A stretch of DNA of 64,000 nt, from NCBI RefSeq assembly GCF_040892595.1, contig NZ_JBFRYB010000001.1, forward strand, positions 2,542,001-2,606,000. Direction: 5' to 3'. Of this stretch, positions 21,799 through 33,176 are shown piece by piece. The notes beneath the pieces are model-generated. The model ran no database searches. It was not told the DNA's origin and saw nothing but the letters and a program-made list of their open reading frames with translations. How positions within the stretch are numbered: the stretch's first letter is position 1; each line of letters begins with the position of its first letter. Made by a program: the position numbers and the translations under genes. Source of the DNA: Zhongshania sp. R06B22 (GTDB lineage: Bacteria > Pseudomonadota > Gammaproteobacteria > Pseudomonadales > Spongiibacteraceae).

Positions 21799-24700
21799 TT
21801 AATCTACCCAAACCCGCGCGTTGCGGAATAAGCGCATCCAACCACTATCTTCAACCGCGCGATCTGCCACCCATGAATTTTGCACGTTGCGAAACACTCT
21901 CTCTGGATGAGGCATCATAATGGTGACACGGCCATCAACACTACTCGCGCCGGCAATACCAAAGGGCGAACCATTGGGATTAGCCGGGTATCGCTCCGTG
22001 GCACTCAGTGTATTATCAATAAACTGTAAAGCGACCTTCCCACTCTGCTGGAGACTCTGCAACTGGCTAAGGTCGGCAAACTCTGCGCGCCCTTCGCCAT
22101 GTGCAACCGCAACTGGCAAATGCGAACCCGCCATTCCCGCTAACAATATGGAGGGTGATTCTGGAATTGCAACCAAGGAAAAGCGTGCTTCGAACTGTTC
22201 TGAGCGATTGCGCACAAACCGAGGCCAATGTTCCGCGCCCGGAATCAGCGAATGCAAATTAGACATCATCTGACAGCCGTTGCATACACCTAGTGAGAAG
22301 GTATCGCTGCGCTGAAAGAAACCGGCAAACTCATCTCTGGCAAGACCATTAAACAAAATGGTTTTTGCCCAGCCTTCTCCCGCTCCTAACACGTCGCCGT
22401 ATGAGAAACCGCCACAGGCCGCAAGGCCTTTAAAATCCTGCAGGCTTACTCGACCGCTGAGAATGTCACTCATGTGAACATCGACCGCCGTAAAACCAGC
22501 TCGGTCGAATGCGGCAGCCATTTCCATTTGGCCATTAACCCCCTGCTCGCGCAGTATCGCAATGCGAGGCCGTACCCCAGTTGTAATATAAGGCGCCGCG
22601 ATATTGTCTTGGGCGTTAAAGCACAATGACTGGCTTAGGCCGGGATCAGTTTCTATTATCGAATCGAATTCTTGTTGCGCACACTCAGGGTTATCACGCA
22701 GCGACTGCATGCGATAACTGAGCTGCTGCCATTTACGCTGCAACACCACGCGATCATCTCGCAGCACTTCTATGCCACCAAAACTAATTGCAATATCACT
22801 ACCAGGCACGGCGCGGCCTATTTCATGCACGCAGCCAGCCAAGCCATGGCCCGCAAACTGTTCAAGCACCGATTCTATATCGCCACAGCGTACCTGTATT
22901 ACCGCCCCGGCTTCCTCAGCAAAGAGCGCACCGTGTACCTTACCTTCGGCGCTTAACTCAACATCCAAACCGCAGTGTCCGGCGAAAGCCATTTCCAATA
23001 AGGTTATCGCCAAACCACCGTCGGAACGGTCGTGATAGGCAATTATTTTTTCATCCTCGAGGAGCTGCTGAATGGTGCTAAAAAATCCTGCCAGCAATGC
23101 GGGACTATCAATGTCTGGCGCGGTATTACCTACTTGCTGATAAACTTGCGCCAAACAGGAGCCACCCAAACGCTGCTTGCCCGCGCCCAAATCGATTAAC
23201 AACAAGGCGTTGTCGTCAAGATCAGTGCGCAACTCCGGTGTGACAGTTTTACGCACATCCGCAACAGGGCTAAAGGCAGTGATAATAAGGGACATCGGTG
23301 CGGTAATGGCTTTGCTTTCGTCGCCATCACGCCAAGTAGTGCGCATCGACATCGAGTCTTTACCCACTGGAATAGTAATACCCAAGGCCGGGCAAAATTC
23401 CATTCCCACCGCTTTTACAGTATCGAAAAGCTTTTCATCTTCGCCTGCGTAGCCCGCCGCGCACATCCAGTTAGCCGACAACTTTATATCTGACATCTTT
23501 TCAATGCGGCTCGCGGCAATATTTGTCAAAGCTTCGGCAACCGCCATTCGCCCAGATGCTGGCCCATCAATCAATGCCAGCGGGGTGCGTTCACCTATTG
23601 CCATAGCTTCGCCGGCATACGAATCATAACTCACGGTAGTCACCGCGCAGTCCGCTACCGGAATCTGCCAGGGGCCGACCATTTGATCTCTGTGCACCTG
23701 TCCGGTGATCGAGCGGTCACCAATGGTGATTAAGAAGTTTTTGGCCGCAATTGCGGGCAGAGCCAACAAGCGATCCAAAGCCTCATCAATATTTATTGCT
23801 GCGGCGTCAAAAGCAGGCAACTGTGGATACTGACGAGTAAACTCCCGGTGCATTTTCGGTGGCTTACCGAAGAGTACCGACATCGGCAAGTCGACAGGAT
23901 TATTGCCAAAGTGGGTATCACCTACCCGCAAGCGCTTATCGCCAACAGACTCTCCGACCACAGCATAGGGCGCCCGCTCTCGGGAACAGATGGCTTCAAA
24001 GGTCGCAAGGTTCTCCGGCGCAATAGCAATCACGTAGCGCTCTTGAGATTCATTGCACCAAATTTCTAATGGCGACATGCCCGGCTCATCATTGGGAACT
24101 TTGCGCAAATCAAAATCACCGCCGCAACCACCATCCTTAACTAACTCGGGAAAGGCATTCGATAAGCCACCGGCGCCGACATCGTGAATAAAGGCAATAG
24201 GATTATCATCTGCCATCGCCCAACAGCGGTCGATAACTTCTTGGCAACGGCGTTCTATTTCTGGGTTTTGACGTTGTACCGAGGCAAAATCTAAATCCTC
24301 AGTGGACGCGCCACTACTCATTGAGGACGCCGCGCCACCACCCAAACCGATCAGCATCGCAGGACCACCAAGAGCAATCAATTTATGGCCCGCAGGGAAC
24401 TCGGTCTTAAGGACGTGCTCTTCTTTGATATTGCCGTAACCGCCGGCAATCATGATCGGCTTGTGATAGCCGCGACGCTCTTCTCCCGCGACGCCCATCG
24501 CGTTTTCTTCAAAACTGCGGAAGTAACCGCACAAATTGGGTCGACCAAACTCATTATTAAACGCCGCGCCGCCAATCGGTCCATCCAGCATAATATCCAA
24601 TGCCGAAACAATACGCCCAGGCTTGCCGTAATCGGCTTCCCAAGGCTGTTCGAACCCAGGAACGCGCAAATTGGACACACTAAAACCACTCAATCCGACT

Positions 24701-25686
24701 TTAGGCTTAGAGCCACGCCCAACAGCGCCTTCATCACGAATTTCGCCGCCGGAACCGGTACCTGCGCCCGAAAACGGCGAGATCGCGGTGGGGTGATTAT
24801 GGGTTTCAACTTTCATCAGCAAGTGAATATCTTCCTGATGATATTGGTATTCTGCCGAGTCAGGCGCAGGGTAAAAACGCCCCGCGCGATGCCCTTTGAC
24901 GACAGCCGCGTTATCAGAATACGCGCTCAGCACACCTTCTCCACCAAGCTCATTGGTATTCTTAATCATGCCGAACAGCGAGTGTGGCTGTTCCTCACCG
25001 TCAACGGTCCAGCTGGCGTTAAAAATCTTGTGGCGGCAATGTTCTGAGTTCGCCTGCGCAAACATCATCAGCTCGACATCACTGGGGTTGCGACCCAGCT
25101 CGGTAAAGCTCGCCAACAAATAATCGATTTCGTCATCGGCCAAGGCCAGACCCAGCTGGCCATTTGCAAGAACTAGGGCCTCACGACCACCATCAAGCAC
25201 ATCTATGGCTTGCATAGGCCTAGGGCTCTGACGAACAAATAACACCTCAGCCTCGGCCGGCGAATCCAATACGGATTCCACCATGCGATCGTGTATCGCC
25301 GCTAACAGGGCACTGCGCTGATCAGCACTTAGCTCGCCGTCTATATCGAAGCAATACTGCACGCCGCGCTCGATGCGGGCAATCATATCCAAACCGCAGT
25401 TATGGGCAATATCGCTGGCTTTACTCGACCATGGCGAGATTGTTCCCGGCCTAGGCACAACGAAAAAGCGCTGCCCCTCACTAGCGACAAATTCCGCGCG
25501 GGGACCGTATTGCAATAACTGACTCAATACCTCGCTATGATCGGCGCTAAGCTCAGCGGTAGTATCTACCAAGTGAACATATTGCGCGCTCACACCCCGA
25601 AGGGCAGGAATTGCGACGGCCAAAGCAGCCTTTAATTTTTCTATACGAAAATCTGAAAGTGCCGGGGCACCAAAAAGAATAAGCAT
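21799..25686 (-). CDS. purL: Phosphoribosylformylglycinamidine synthase PurL (large type)
   Basis: PurL makes FGAM from FGAR, ATP and glutamine in purine synthesis. The 1295-residue single-chain form carries an N-terminal PurS-like region, two AIR-synthase-like halves ([14 protein letters not shown] near residue 295 and [18 protein letters not shown] near 660), and a C-terminal amidotransferase domain with the nucleophile in [10 protein letters not shown] and histidine in [10 protein letters not shown] took the ATG at 25686 because the family starts MLILxGAPALS; four more upstream codons from a TTG are unlikely to be used. A GTG/ATG choice does not alter the domains. Confidence 0.98.
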   Translation of the reverse strand: MLILFGAPALSDFRIEKLKAALAVAIPALRGVSAQYVHLVDTTAELSADHSEVLSQLLQYGPRAEFVASEGQRFFVVPRPGTISPWSSKASDIAHNCGLDMIARIERGVQYCFDIDGELSADQRSALLAAIHDRMVESVLDSPAEAEVLFVRQSPRPMQAIDVLDGGREALVLANGQLGLALADDEIDYLLASFTELGRNPSDVELMMFAQANSEHCRHKIFNASWTVDGEEQPHSLFGMIKNTNELGGEGVLSAYSDNAAVVKGHRAGRFYPAPDSAEYQYHQEDIHLLMKVETHNHPTAISPFSGAGTGSGGEIRDEGAVGRGSKPKVGLSGFSVSNLRVPGFEQPWEADYGKPGRIVSALDIMLDGPIGGAAFNNEFGRPNLCGYFRSFEENAMGVAGEERRGYHKPIMIAGGYGNIKEEHVLKTEFPAGHKLIALGGPAMLIGLGGGAASSMSSGASTEDLDFASVQRQNPEIERRCQEVIDRCWAMADDNPIAFIHDVGAGGLSNAFPELVKDGGCGGDFDLRKVPNDEPGMSPLEIWCNESQERYVIAIAPENLATFEAICSRERAPYAVVGESVGDKRLRVGDTHFGNNPVDLPMSVLFGKPPKMHREFTRQYPQLPAFDAAAINIDEALDRLLALPAIAAKNFLITIGDRSITGQVHRDQMVGPWQIPVADCAVTTVSYDSYAGEAMAIGERTPLALIDGPASGRMAVAEALTNIAASRIEKMSDIKLSANWMCAAGYAGEDEKLFDTVKAVGMEFCPALGITIPVGKDSMSMRTTWRDGDESKAITAPMSLIITAFSPVADVRKTVTPELRTDLDDNALLLIDLGAGKQRLGGSCLAQVYQQVGNTAPDIDSPALLAGFFSTIQQLLEDEKIIAYHDRSDGGLAITLLEMAFAGHCGLDVELSAEGKVHGALFAEEAGAVIQVRCGDIESVLEQFAGHGLAGCVHEIGRAVPGSDIAISFGGIEVLRDDRVVLQRKWQQLSYRMQSLRDNPECAQQEFDSIIETDPGLSQSLCFNAQDNIAAPYITTGVRPRIAILREQGVNGQMEMAAAFDRAGFTAVDVHMSDILSGRVSLQDFKGLAACGGFSYGDVLGAGEGWAKTILFNGLARDEFAGFFQRSDTFSLGVCNGCQMMSNLHSLIPGAEHWPRFVRNRSEQFEARFSLVAIPESPSILLAGMAGSHLPVAVAHGEGRAEFADLSQLQSLQQSGKVALQFIDNTLSATERYPANPNGSPFGIAGASSVDGRVTIMMPHPERVFRNVQNSWVADRAVEDSGWMRLFRNARVWVD

Positions 25687-25827
25687 TCGGAGCAACAACC
25701 TAGAGCGAATGGATTGAAGCCGGCCATTGTAAAGGAATTACGCGAGGATTTTTATCCAAAATAGTCTTTATGGTGTGATCAGTCTCATAACGATACAATT
25801 ACCTCTGTATTCATTGGAGTTTCACTC

Positions 25828-27288
25828 TTGCCGACAAGCCCTAAAACATTACGATTTATCGCATTATGGCTTTTTGCGGGATGTTTCGTGCTTATCGCAG
25901 TGCTGCTAAGCAGTAGCGAAGACACTAGTGATAATCTGCAGCGAATTCGAGACGAAGGGGTTTTACGGGTACTCACTCGCAACGGCTCAACTATTTACTA
26001 TCAATCCCAAGGTGAGCCAGCTGGTTTCGAGTACCAACTCGCCCTCGCCTTCGCCAACCATCTCAATGTGGATTTAGAAATGATTCCCGTGGTTGGGCTA
26101 GACGAAGTGTTTAGTGGTCTCGCTGACAACCGCGCCGATATTGCCGCAGCAGGACTTAGTATTACCCCTGCAAGACAAGAAACACTTCTATTCGGGCCGA
26201 GTTACATCAGCGTAAAACAATATTTCGTCTACAACCGCGACGCGAATGATGCGATAAGTTCGGCAGCTGATCTTATCGGCAAGCAAATTCGGGTGATCAG
26301 CAATACTGCCCATGTTGAGCAGCTCAAAAGTCTGCAAGAGGAGTATCCCGAACTCAGCTGGGCAGAAAGTCGCGACCTTGAGACCATCGACTTACTCGAG
26401 CAACTCGCTGACGGTCAAATTGACGCCACCATAGTCAACTCCAATGAATACTACGCCAACCGCGCTTTTTACCCCAACTTTCGTATTGCCTTTAGCGCAG
26501 GAAAACCGCGCAAATTAGCTTGGGCGATGACGGCTACGCCGGCAAATGCCAGCCTAATAAAAGAAATGACTACATTCTTCAGGAACATTAACGACAACGG
26601 CAAATTAGCCCGCCTGATTGAGCGTAATTTTACATTTAACGAACGGCGAACTTTTATTAATACACATACGTTTCTGAAAATGAAGAAAGACCGCCTTCCT
26701 GATGTGAAAGGGATGATCGAGCAGGTTGCCATTGAATATGACCTAGATTGGCGTTTTTTAGCCGCCATCAGTTACCAAGAATCACATTGGGACCCAACCG
26801 CCCGCTCGCCCACTGGCGTGCGCGGAATGATGATGCTCACCCGCTCTACCGCCCGTGAACTTCAAGTGGAGGATCGGCTTGATCCAATGCAAAGCCTGCG
26901 GGGCGGAGCCCGTTATTACAAAAAGCTCTATAGTCGCTTGCCATCGGGCATCGAATCACCTGACCGCAGCTGGTTCGCACTAGCTGCTTACAATATTGGT
27001 CTAGGGCATTTAGAAGACGCTCGGGTCATTACCGAGCAACGCGGCGGCAATCCAAATCTCTGGAATGATGTAAGGGAGAGTCTCCCCTTATTGCGTCAGC
27101 AGAAATGGTATAAACCGTCAAAATATGGCTACGCACGTGGCGACGAAGCCGCTCTTTATGTGCGCAATATCCGCGATTATTATTCTTTACTGACATGGGA
27201 TGAACTCAATCGCTACCGAGTACCGCCACCGCGTATCGTGTCAGACTATTTACCCGCCGAGTTAAACCGCAGCTTTGACGGCCTTTGA
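25828..27288 (+). CDS. mltF: Membrane-bound lytic murein transglycosylase MltF
   Basis: MltF cleaves peptidoglycan glycan strands with formation of anhydro-muramic ends. The 486 residues start with a hydrophobic anchor (10-28), then a solute-binding-protein-like regulatory domain (about 40-270) and a lysozyme-like catalytic domain (about 290-440) with the catalytic glutamate E318 in SYQESHWDP, followed by RSPTGVRGMMMLT and the late AAYNIGLGHLEDA. The start codon is TTG at 25828, supported by TTGGAG 8 nt upstream. Its position divergent from purL is conserved in Pseudomonas. Confidence 0.95.
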   Translation: MPTSPKTLRFIALWLFAGCFVLIAVLLSSSEDTSDNLQRIRDEGVLRVLTRNGSTIYYQSQGEPAGFEYQLALAFANHLNVDLEMIPVVGLDEVFSGLADNRADIAAAGLSITPARQETLLFGPSYISVKQYFVYNRDANDAISSAADLIGKQIRVISNTAHVEQLKSLQEEYPELSWAESRDLETIDLLEQLADGQIDATIVNSNEYYANRAFYPNFRIAFSAGKPRKLAWAMTATPANASLIKEMTTFFRNINDNGKLARLIERNFTFNERRTFINTHTFLKMKKDRLPDVKGMIEQVAIEYDLDWRFLAAISYQESHWDPTARSPTGVRGMMMLTRSTARELQVEDRLDPMQSLRGGARYYKKLYSRLPSGIESPDRSWFALAAYNIGLGHLEDARVITEQRGGNPNLWNDVRESLPLLRQQKWYKPSKYGYARGDEAALYVRNIRDYYSLLTWDELNRYRVPPPRIVSDYLPAELNRSFDGL

Positions 27289-27334
27289 GCGTCTTAAGCA
27301 AAAAAGACAGTGATTCAACACAAGCTGTTATTTT

Positions 27335-27817
27335 TTACCCGCGTTTCTCGCGTTTTTTCTCATCCCTACGGCGAGCAAAAAATGCCTGCAGTATGCTACT
27401 CGCTTCGTCTGCCAACACCTCGCCAAGCCACTCAACTTTATGATTCATTTGCGATTGATCAAACAGTTGAAAATGGCTGCATACAGCACCGGCTTTTGGC
27501 TCGCTGGTAGCGTAAACAAGACGCGCAATGCGGCTGTGAATAATAGCTCCGGCGCACATCGTACAGGGTTCGACCGTCACATACATTGTGGCACCAGGAA
27601 AACGATAATTATCGACAGTTTGACCCGCGTCTCGCAAAGCAATGATCTCAGCGTGAGCGCTGGGATCTGAGCTGCTGATGGGCTGATTAAAGCCCTCACC
27701 AATAATGACACCCTCGCGCACAATCACGGCGCCAACCGGAACTTCGTTACTGGCATCTGCCTTTAGCGCTAACGCTAGCGCGTGGCGCATCCATTGCTCG
27801 TCGGTAAAAGTATCCAT
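27335..27817 (-). CDS. tadA: tRNA-specific adenosine deaminase TadA
   Basis: TadA converts the wobble adenosine of tRNA-Arg(ACG) to inosine. The 160-residue zinc enzyme has the HAE motif at 55-57, with E57 as proton shuttle, and the PCTMC zinc motif at 84-88, preceded by the substrate-binding EVPVGAVIV. It is convergent with mltF and faces away from the LysR gene. The C-terminal tail is rich in Arg and Lys. Confidence 0.96.
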   Translation of the reverse strand: MDTFTDEQWMRHALALALKADASNEVPVGAVIVREGVIIGEGFNQPISSSDPSAHAEIIALRDAGQTVDNYRFPGATMYVTVEPCTMCAGAIIHSRIARLVYATSEPKAGAVCSHFQLFDQSQMNHKVEWLGEVLADEASSILQAFFARRRDEKKREKRG

Positions 27818-28526
27818 ATCAGATTTGATCGACTCTTCGTCAAAAATAAGTAATTCAGACCAACAAGGTGTTAAACCACGAAACGGGCCTAGTAAGTCAT
27901 TATGCCATAAGCATACATACTATAAATCTAGACCTGATCGACAATTAAAAACGAGGACAAATGGTAGTCTCTGCACATCGAGACAAAGATAGCCGCAGCG
28001 TGTCACGTCGTCGACACCTTTGATTTCTGAGACCCTGCGCTCAGCCTAGCAAGCCTTATCAGCGGCAGAAGATTCATAGGAACAATATGATTACCTGTAG
28101 CGCCAAAAAAGAATAAAAATGACCAGGACTCAGACTCCGCAAAAAGGCAATGCATTCAGCCAAACCGATAAATACAGATATTAATTACAATCCTAGAATT
28201 ACTGAATGTTCTCTCTCTTTTTGAGATAGACGTACTGTTTTTGAAGTCAGCTATTATGGGATACTATTTCATTGTTATCTCGCTTATCTACTACTTGCCA
28301 AAACGGCCTTAACATCGAAACAATGGCAGTTTTCTCAAACCAAATATTTACTGCGTTGAGTTGCAAGCTATGACAGAGACACCTATATCACCGCGGACAC
28401 TATATTAAGGCGTAGCTACCTACCGTACTTGTGTAAAAATTTAAGTGCCGGGAATGAAATATTATTGAGGGTCGATCTTCCCGCCTGACGCTGACCTATA
28501 TACAGAAAATCTGGACTCTCCTAACG
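27818..28526. other. 709-bp AT-rich non-coding stretch before the LysR gene
   Basis: I found no gene of convincing length on either strand. The only small frames are 20 codons at 27961-28023 and others under 15 codons. The stretch is AT-rich compared with the flanks and lies where related genomes continue directly from tadA to guaA, so it looks like part of an insertion or the debris of a lost gene. It should hold the promoter and operator of the LysR gene. Confidence 0.45.
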
Positions 28527-29435
28527 ATGACTAAGCAACATCTACCCTCCCTAAATTTAATTCGGGTATTCGAAGTAGCTGCGCGCCGAATGAGCTTCAA
28601 GGACGCCGCCGACGAGCTATTTGTATCGCCGCCGGCAGTGAGCCATCAGATCAGGGCCCTAGAGGAAAACCTCGGGGTCATCTTATTTAAAAGAGAGAAC
28701 CGAAAAATCTCTTTGACCGCCGATGGTAAACGCTATTATCTGCATGTTAAACGCGGCCTGGATTTGATCAACACCGCAACCCTAGCGGTACGCAAAGAGA
28801 AGAAAAAACGGCGCTTCGTTATCAATACCCTACCCAATATTGCAAGTCTATTGCTGTTTCCTAATATTCATGAGTTCCAAGCTAACCACCCTGAGTTGAA
28901 CATCCAGATTGACTCCGACGTATCCAGAATTGATTTACAGAACTCTGAAACCACGATCGCCATCCGCCACGAATGCGGTAACGAGCCTGAGCTGACCTAT
29001 CATCCGCTGGTAAAAATTGCGCTAACACCGATTTGTAGCCGCAGCTATCTCAATGAACGCCCTCGCTTAAGGGATGGTGATTTCAGCGATTGCCGACTCA
29101 TCAAAATTTCGAGCGACACTTATCAGTGGCCACGCTGGCAGACTCAATGGAATCTGCTCCCAGAAACGTCCAATGAATTAGTAGTAAGCACGGTACAGGC
29201 CAGCATCGAGGCAGTAAAAAACAACATCGGCGTAGCCATGGGCTACCTGCCCACAGCGTATCAGTTCATGCGCACGGATGATGAGCTTGTGCTGCCCATG
29301 CCCAATAAGGTCACTCAGCACGGGGAATGTTTCCTGGCGTACTCCAACGATCATGCCGGAGATGAAGTCATCCAAGCATTTCACGAATGGGTAGCAGGCA
29401 TCATTTCCCAGAAATGGTCAGGTAAGAAAAGCTAA
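28527..29435 (+). CDS. LysR-type transcriptional regulator (GcvA-like branch)
   Basis: The 302-residue product has the LysR winged helix-turn-helix at residues 6-65 (LIRVFEVAARRMSFKDAADELFV region with PPAVSHQIRALEENLG) and a type 2 periplasmic-binding-like effector domain from about 92 to 295. The N-terminal pattern LPSLNLIRVFEVAARRMSF is that of the GcvA/AmpR-like group. Its ligand and targets are unknown; no divergent catabolic gene is next to it, which is unusual for a LysR gene. A short LuxR-type gene follows on the same strand, so the two may be co-transcribed. Confidence 0.88.
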   Translation: MTKQHLPSLNLIRVFEVAARRMSFKDAADELFVSPPAVSHQIRALEENLGVILFKRENRKISLTADGKRYYLHVKRGLDLINTATLAVRKEKKKRRFVINTLPNIASLLLFPNIHEFQANHPELNIQIDSDVSRIDLQNSETTIAIRHECGNEPELTYHPLVKIALTPICSRSYLNERPRLRDGDFSDCRLIKISSDTYQWPRWQTQWNLLPETSNELVVSTVQASIEAVKNNIGVAMGYLPTAYQFMRTDDELVLPMPNKVTQHGECFLAYSNDHAGDEVIQAFHEWVAGIISQKWSGKKS

Positions 29436-29521
29436 CTCGAGGCAAGGTAACTTTTCATTTGTCAGCCCCTCGTTTGAGGGGGAAGATACTTGGCAACCGA
29501 AACAAAAATGTGACCGCCGAC

Positions 29522-29776
29522 ATGCCTTTAGATAGCCCTAATCCTAAGCAACCTCAAGCTCAAGCCCTGCCGCTCACACCACGAGAGCAGGACGTACTTA
29601 GGGAGCTGGCTCAAGGTAACAGCAATAAAATCATAGCCAAAACTTTATCCATCAGCATCTATACCGTTGATGGTTATGTTAAGAATATCTATAGGAAGCT
29701 GGGGGTACGAAATCGTTCCATGGCAGCTGTAGTCGCTGTCCATCATGGAATATTTGATATGGAATCTGCCGTGTGA
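29522..29776 (+). CDS. Stand-alone LuxR/GerE-type helix-turn-helix protein
   Basis: The product is little more than a GerE DNA-binding domain: LTPREQDVLRELAQGNSNKI, the recognition helix around SISIYTVDGYVKNIY, then RKLGVRNRSMAAVVA. There is no receiver or autoinducer domain, so it is either a small stand-alone regulator or the remnant of a larger one. I give the ATG at 29522 (84 residues); a TTG at 29459 or GTG at 29510 would lengthen the non-conserved N-terminus. It follows the LysR gene by less than 90 bp on the same strand. Target genes are not evident. Confidence 0.7.
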   Translation: MPLDSPNPKQPQAQALPLTPREQDVLRELAQGNSNKIIAKTLSISIYTVDGYVKNIYRKLGVRNRSMAAVVAVHHGIFDMESAV

Positions 29777-29811
29777 GGCGAAAGTTGCTACTTATCATTT
29801 ATCATCACCGA

Positions 29812-29861
29812 CGGGCCTGAGACATTATTGAAATATCATCATTTAATAATGTCTCGGACCG
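29812..29861. terminator. Long imperfect inverted repeat between the LuxR-type gene and guaA
   Basis: The left arm CGGGCCTGAGACATTATT and the right arm AATAATGTCTCGGACCG pair over 16-17 bp with one bulge and a loop of about 15 bases. It sits between the convergent LuxR-type gene and guaA and may end either transcript; T runs are lacking. Confidence 0.5.
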
Positions 29862-29893
29862 AAAGCTAGTATCAGCTCCTAAGAAATGTTATC

Positions 29894-31474
29894 TCATTCC
29901 CACTCAATAGTCGCTGGCGGCTTACTGCTAACATCATAGGCAACACGCGACACTTGCTTTATTTCATTGATAATACGATTTGAAACCGTTTCCAATAACT
30001 CATAAGGCAAATGTGCCCAGCGGGCTGTCATAAAGTCTATGGTTTCTACCGCGCGCAAGGCAATTACGTATTCATAGCGACGGGCATCCCCTACTACACC
30101 AACAGACTTCACCGGTAGGAATACCGCAAAGGCTTGGCTGGTTTTGTGATACCAGTCGGCGCGATGTAGCTCTTCTAAAAAGATCGCGTCGGCCTCACGT
30201 AGAATATCCGCGTACTCCCGCTTAACTTCTCCGAGTATACGCACGCCCAAACCCGGACCTGGGAAAGGATGGCGATAAACCATATCGTAAGGTAAACCTA
30301 GCTCAAGACCGATACGGCGCACCTCATCCTTAAACAATTCCCGCAGTGGCTCCACCAAGTCCATCGCCATATCGTCGGGTAAACCGCCAACATTGTGATG
30401 GGACTTAATAACATGTGCTTTGCCGGTTTTTGAGGCAGCCGACTCAATAACATCAGGATAGATTGTTCCCTGCGCCAGAAAGTTAACATCCTTAAGCTTG
30501 GTAGCCTCTTGATCAAATATATCAATGAACATATTGCCAATAATTTTACGCTTCTTCTCGGGGTCAGCTTCGCCTGCGAGCTTGTTCAAAAAAGCATCTT
30601 CGGCATCAGCCCGAATCACCTTCACGCCCATATTTTTAGCGAACATATCCATAACTTGGTCGCCTTCATTCTTGCGCAGCAAACCGTTATCGACAAATAC
30701 ACAGGTTAGCTGCGCGCCAATGGCCTTATGCAACAAGGCCGCAACCACGGAACTGTCTACCCCTCCAGACAAACCCAGTAACACTTTTTGCTCGCCCACT
30801 TGGGCGCGCACTTTTTCAATCGCGTCTTCAACAATATTGGCAGGCGTCCACAAGGCGTCACAGCCGCACAATTTCAGTACAAAGTGTTCAAAAATACGCT
30901 GACCCTGCAGCGTGTGAGTGACCTCTGGATGAAACTGTACACCATAGAATTTCTTCGCTTCGCACTGCATCGCCGCTATTGGGCACGACGGCGTAGAAGC
31001 CAGTATTTCAAAGCCCTCAGGTAATTGAATCACTTTATCGCCGTGACTCATCCACACATCCAGCAGTGTTTTACCATCGCTAGTATCGATATGGTCTGCG
31101 ATATCCAGAGTTAAGGCACTGGCGGCTTCCAATTTAATTTGTGCATAACCAAATTCGTGTACTGGCGAGCCTTCCACTTTGCCGCCCATCTGTTCGGCCA
31201 TGGTTTGCATGCCGTAGCAGATCCCCAAAACCGGCACTCCAGACTCGAATACTTTCTGCGGCGCCCTGGGTGAGTCAGTTTCGGTAACGGACTCCGGTCC
31301 ACCCGCCAAGATAAATCCCGAGGGACTAAAGGCATCGATGTCTGCTTCATCAATATCAAAAGCGCGAATTTCGCAATATACGCCAATCTCGCGAATACGA
31401 CGGGCGATCAATTGGGTGTACTGCGAACCAAAATCAAGAATTAGAATTCGGTGGGCATGGATATCAGGAATGGA
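29894..31474 (-). CDS. guaA: GMP synthase (glutamine-hydrolysing) GuaA
   Basis: GuaA aminates XMP to GMP. The 526-residue protein has the class I amidotransferase domain, with the nucleophile in VLGICYGMQ and the histidine in FHPEVTHT, then the ATP-pyrophosphatase domain with the P-loop [12 protein letters not shown] and the C-terminal dimer domain ending in [10 protein letters not shown] chose the GTG at 31474 ([13 protein letters not shown] matches the family start, with GAGAG 9 nt upstream) over a TTG at 31519. It follows guaB across a 126-bp gap containing a hairpin. Confidence 0.98.
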   Translation of the reverse strand, partial: SIPDIHAHRILILDFGSQYTQLIARRIREIGVYCEIRAFDIDEADIDAFSPSGFILAGGPESVTETDSPRAPQKVFESGVPVLGICYGMQTMAEQMGGKVEGSPVHEFGYAQIKLEAASALTLDIADHIDTSDGKTLLDVWMSHGDKVIQLPEGFEILASTPSCPIAAMQCEAKKFYGVQFHPEVTHTLQGQRIFEHFVLKLCGCDALWTPANIVEDAIEKVRAQVGEQKVLLGLSGGVDSSVVAALLHKAIGAQLTCVFVDNGLLRKNEGDQVMDMFAKNMGVKVIRADAEDAFLNKLAGEADPEKKRKIIGNMFIDIFDQEATKLKDVNFLAQGTIYPDVIESAASKTGKAHVIKSHHNVGGLPDDMAMDLVEPLRELFKDEVRRIGLELGLPYDMVYRHPFPGPGLGVRILGEVKREYADILREADAIFLEELHRADWYHKTSQAFAVFLPVKSVGVVGDARRYEYVIALRAVETIDFMTARWAHLPYELLETVSNRIINEIKQVSRVAYDVSSKPPATIEWE

Positions 31475-31531
31475 CACAGTGGCTCTCTCAATTAATTCAG
31501 CAAGACTTACTGACAACAATTCAAATAAACA

Positions 31532-31568
31532 GAAACCCGCTGATTTGCGGGCACTAGCAGCGGGTTTC
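31532..31568 (-). terminator. Hairpin between guaB and guaA (terminator or attenuator)
   Basis: On the minus strand GAAACCCGCTG pairs with CAGCGGGTTTC across a 15-base loop that itself contains a competing CCCGC, and TGTTTATTT follows. It lies after guaB and before guaA, so it could reduce guaA transcription relative to guaB. Confidence 0.65.
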
Positions 31569-31600
31569 CGTGGTTAAAGACAGGTCTGTATATCCGCATA

Positions 31601-33132
<1,532 letters not shown>

Positions 33133-33161
33133 CCGATTCTTAGCCACCAAATCCCATATAT

Positions 33162-33170
33162 TGGTATAAT
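33162..33170 (+). promoter_or_regulatory. Extended -10 element of xseA, adjacent to its start codon
   Basis: TGGTATAAT is an extended -10 with a perfect TATAAT at 33165-33170. The xseA ATG begins at 33177, seven bases downstream, where transcription would be expected to start. No ribosome binding site fits between them, so the mRNA would be leaderless or nearly so. Confidence 0.65.
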
Positions 33171-33176
33171 GCGCGA

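Noticed and set aside
22672..23081. Several overlapping plus-strand frames opposite purL
   Set aside because: They overlap each other in different frames and lie wholly within the coding region of purL.
27961..28023. 20-codon frame with an AGGA upstream (MVVSAHRDKD... SRRRHL)
   Set aside because: Too short to support, ends at once after an Arg-rich stretch, no downstream continuation of a Tat-type signal in any frame.
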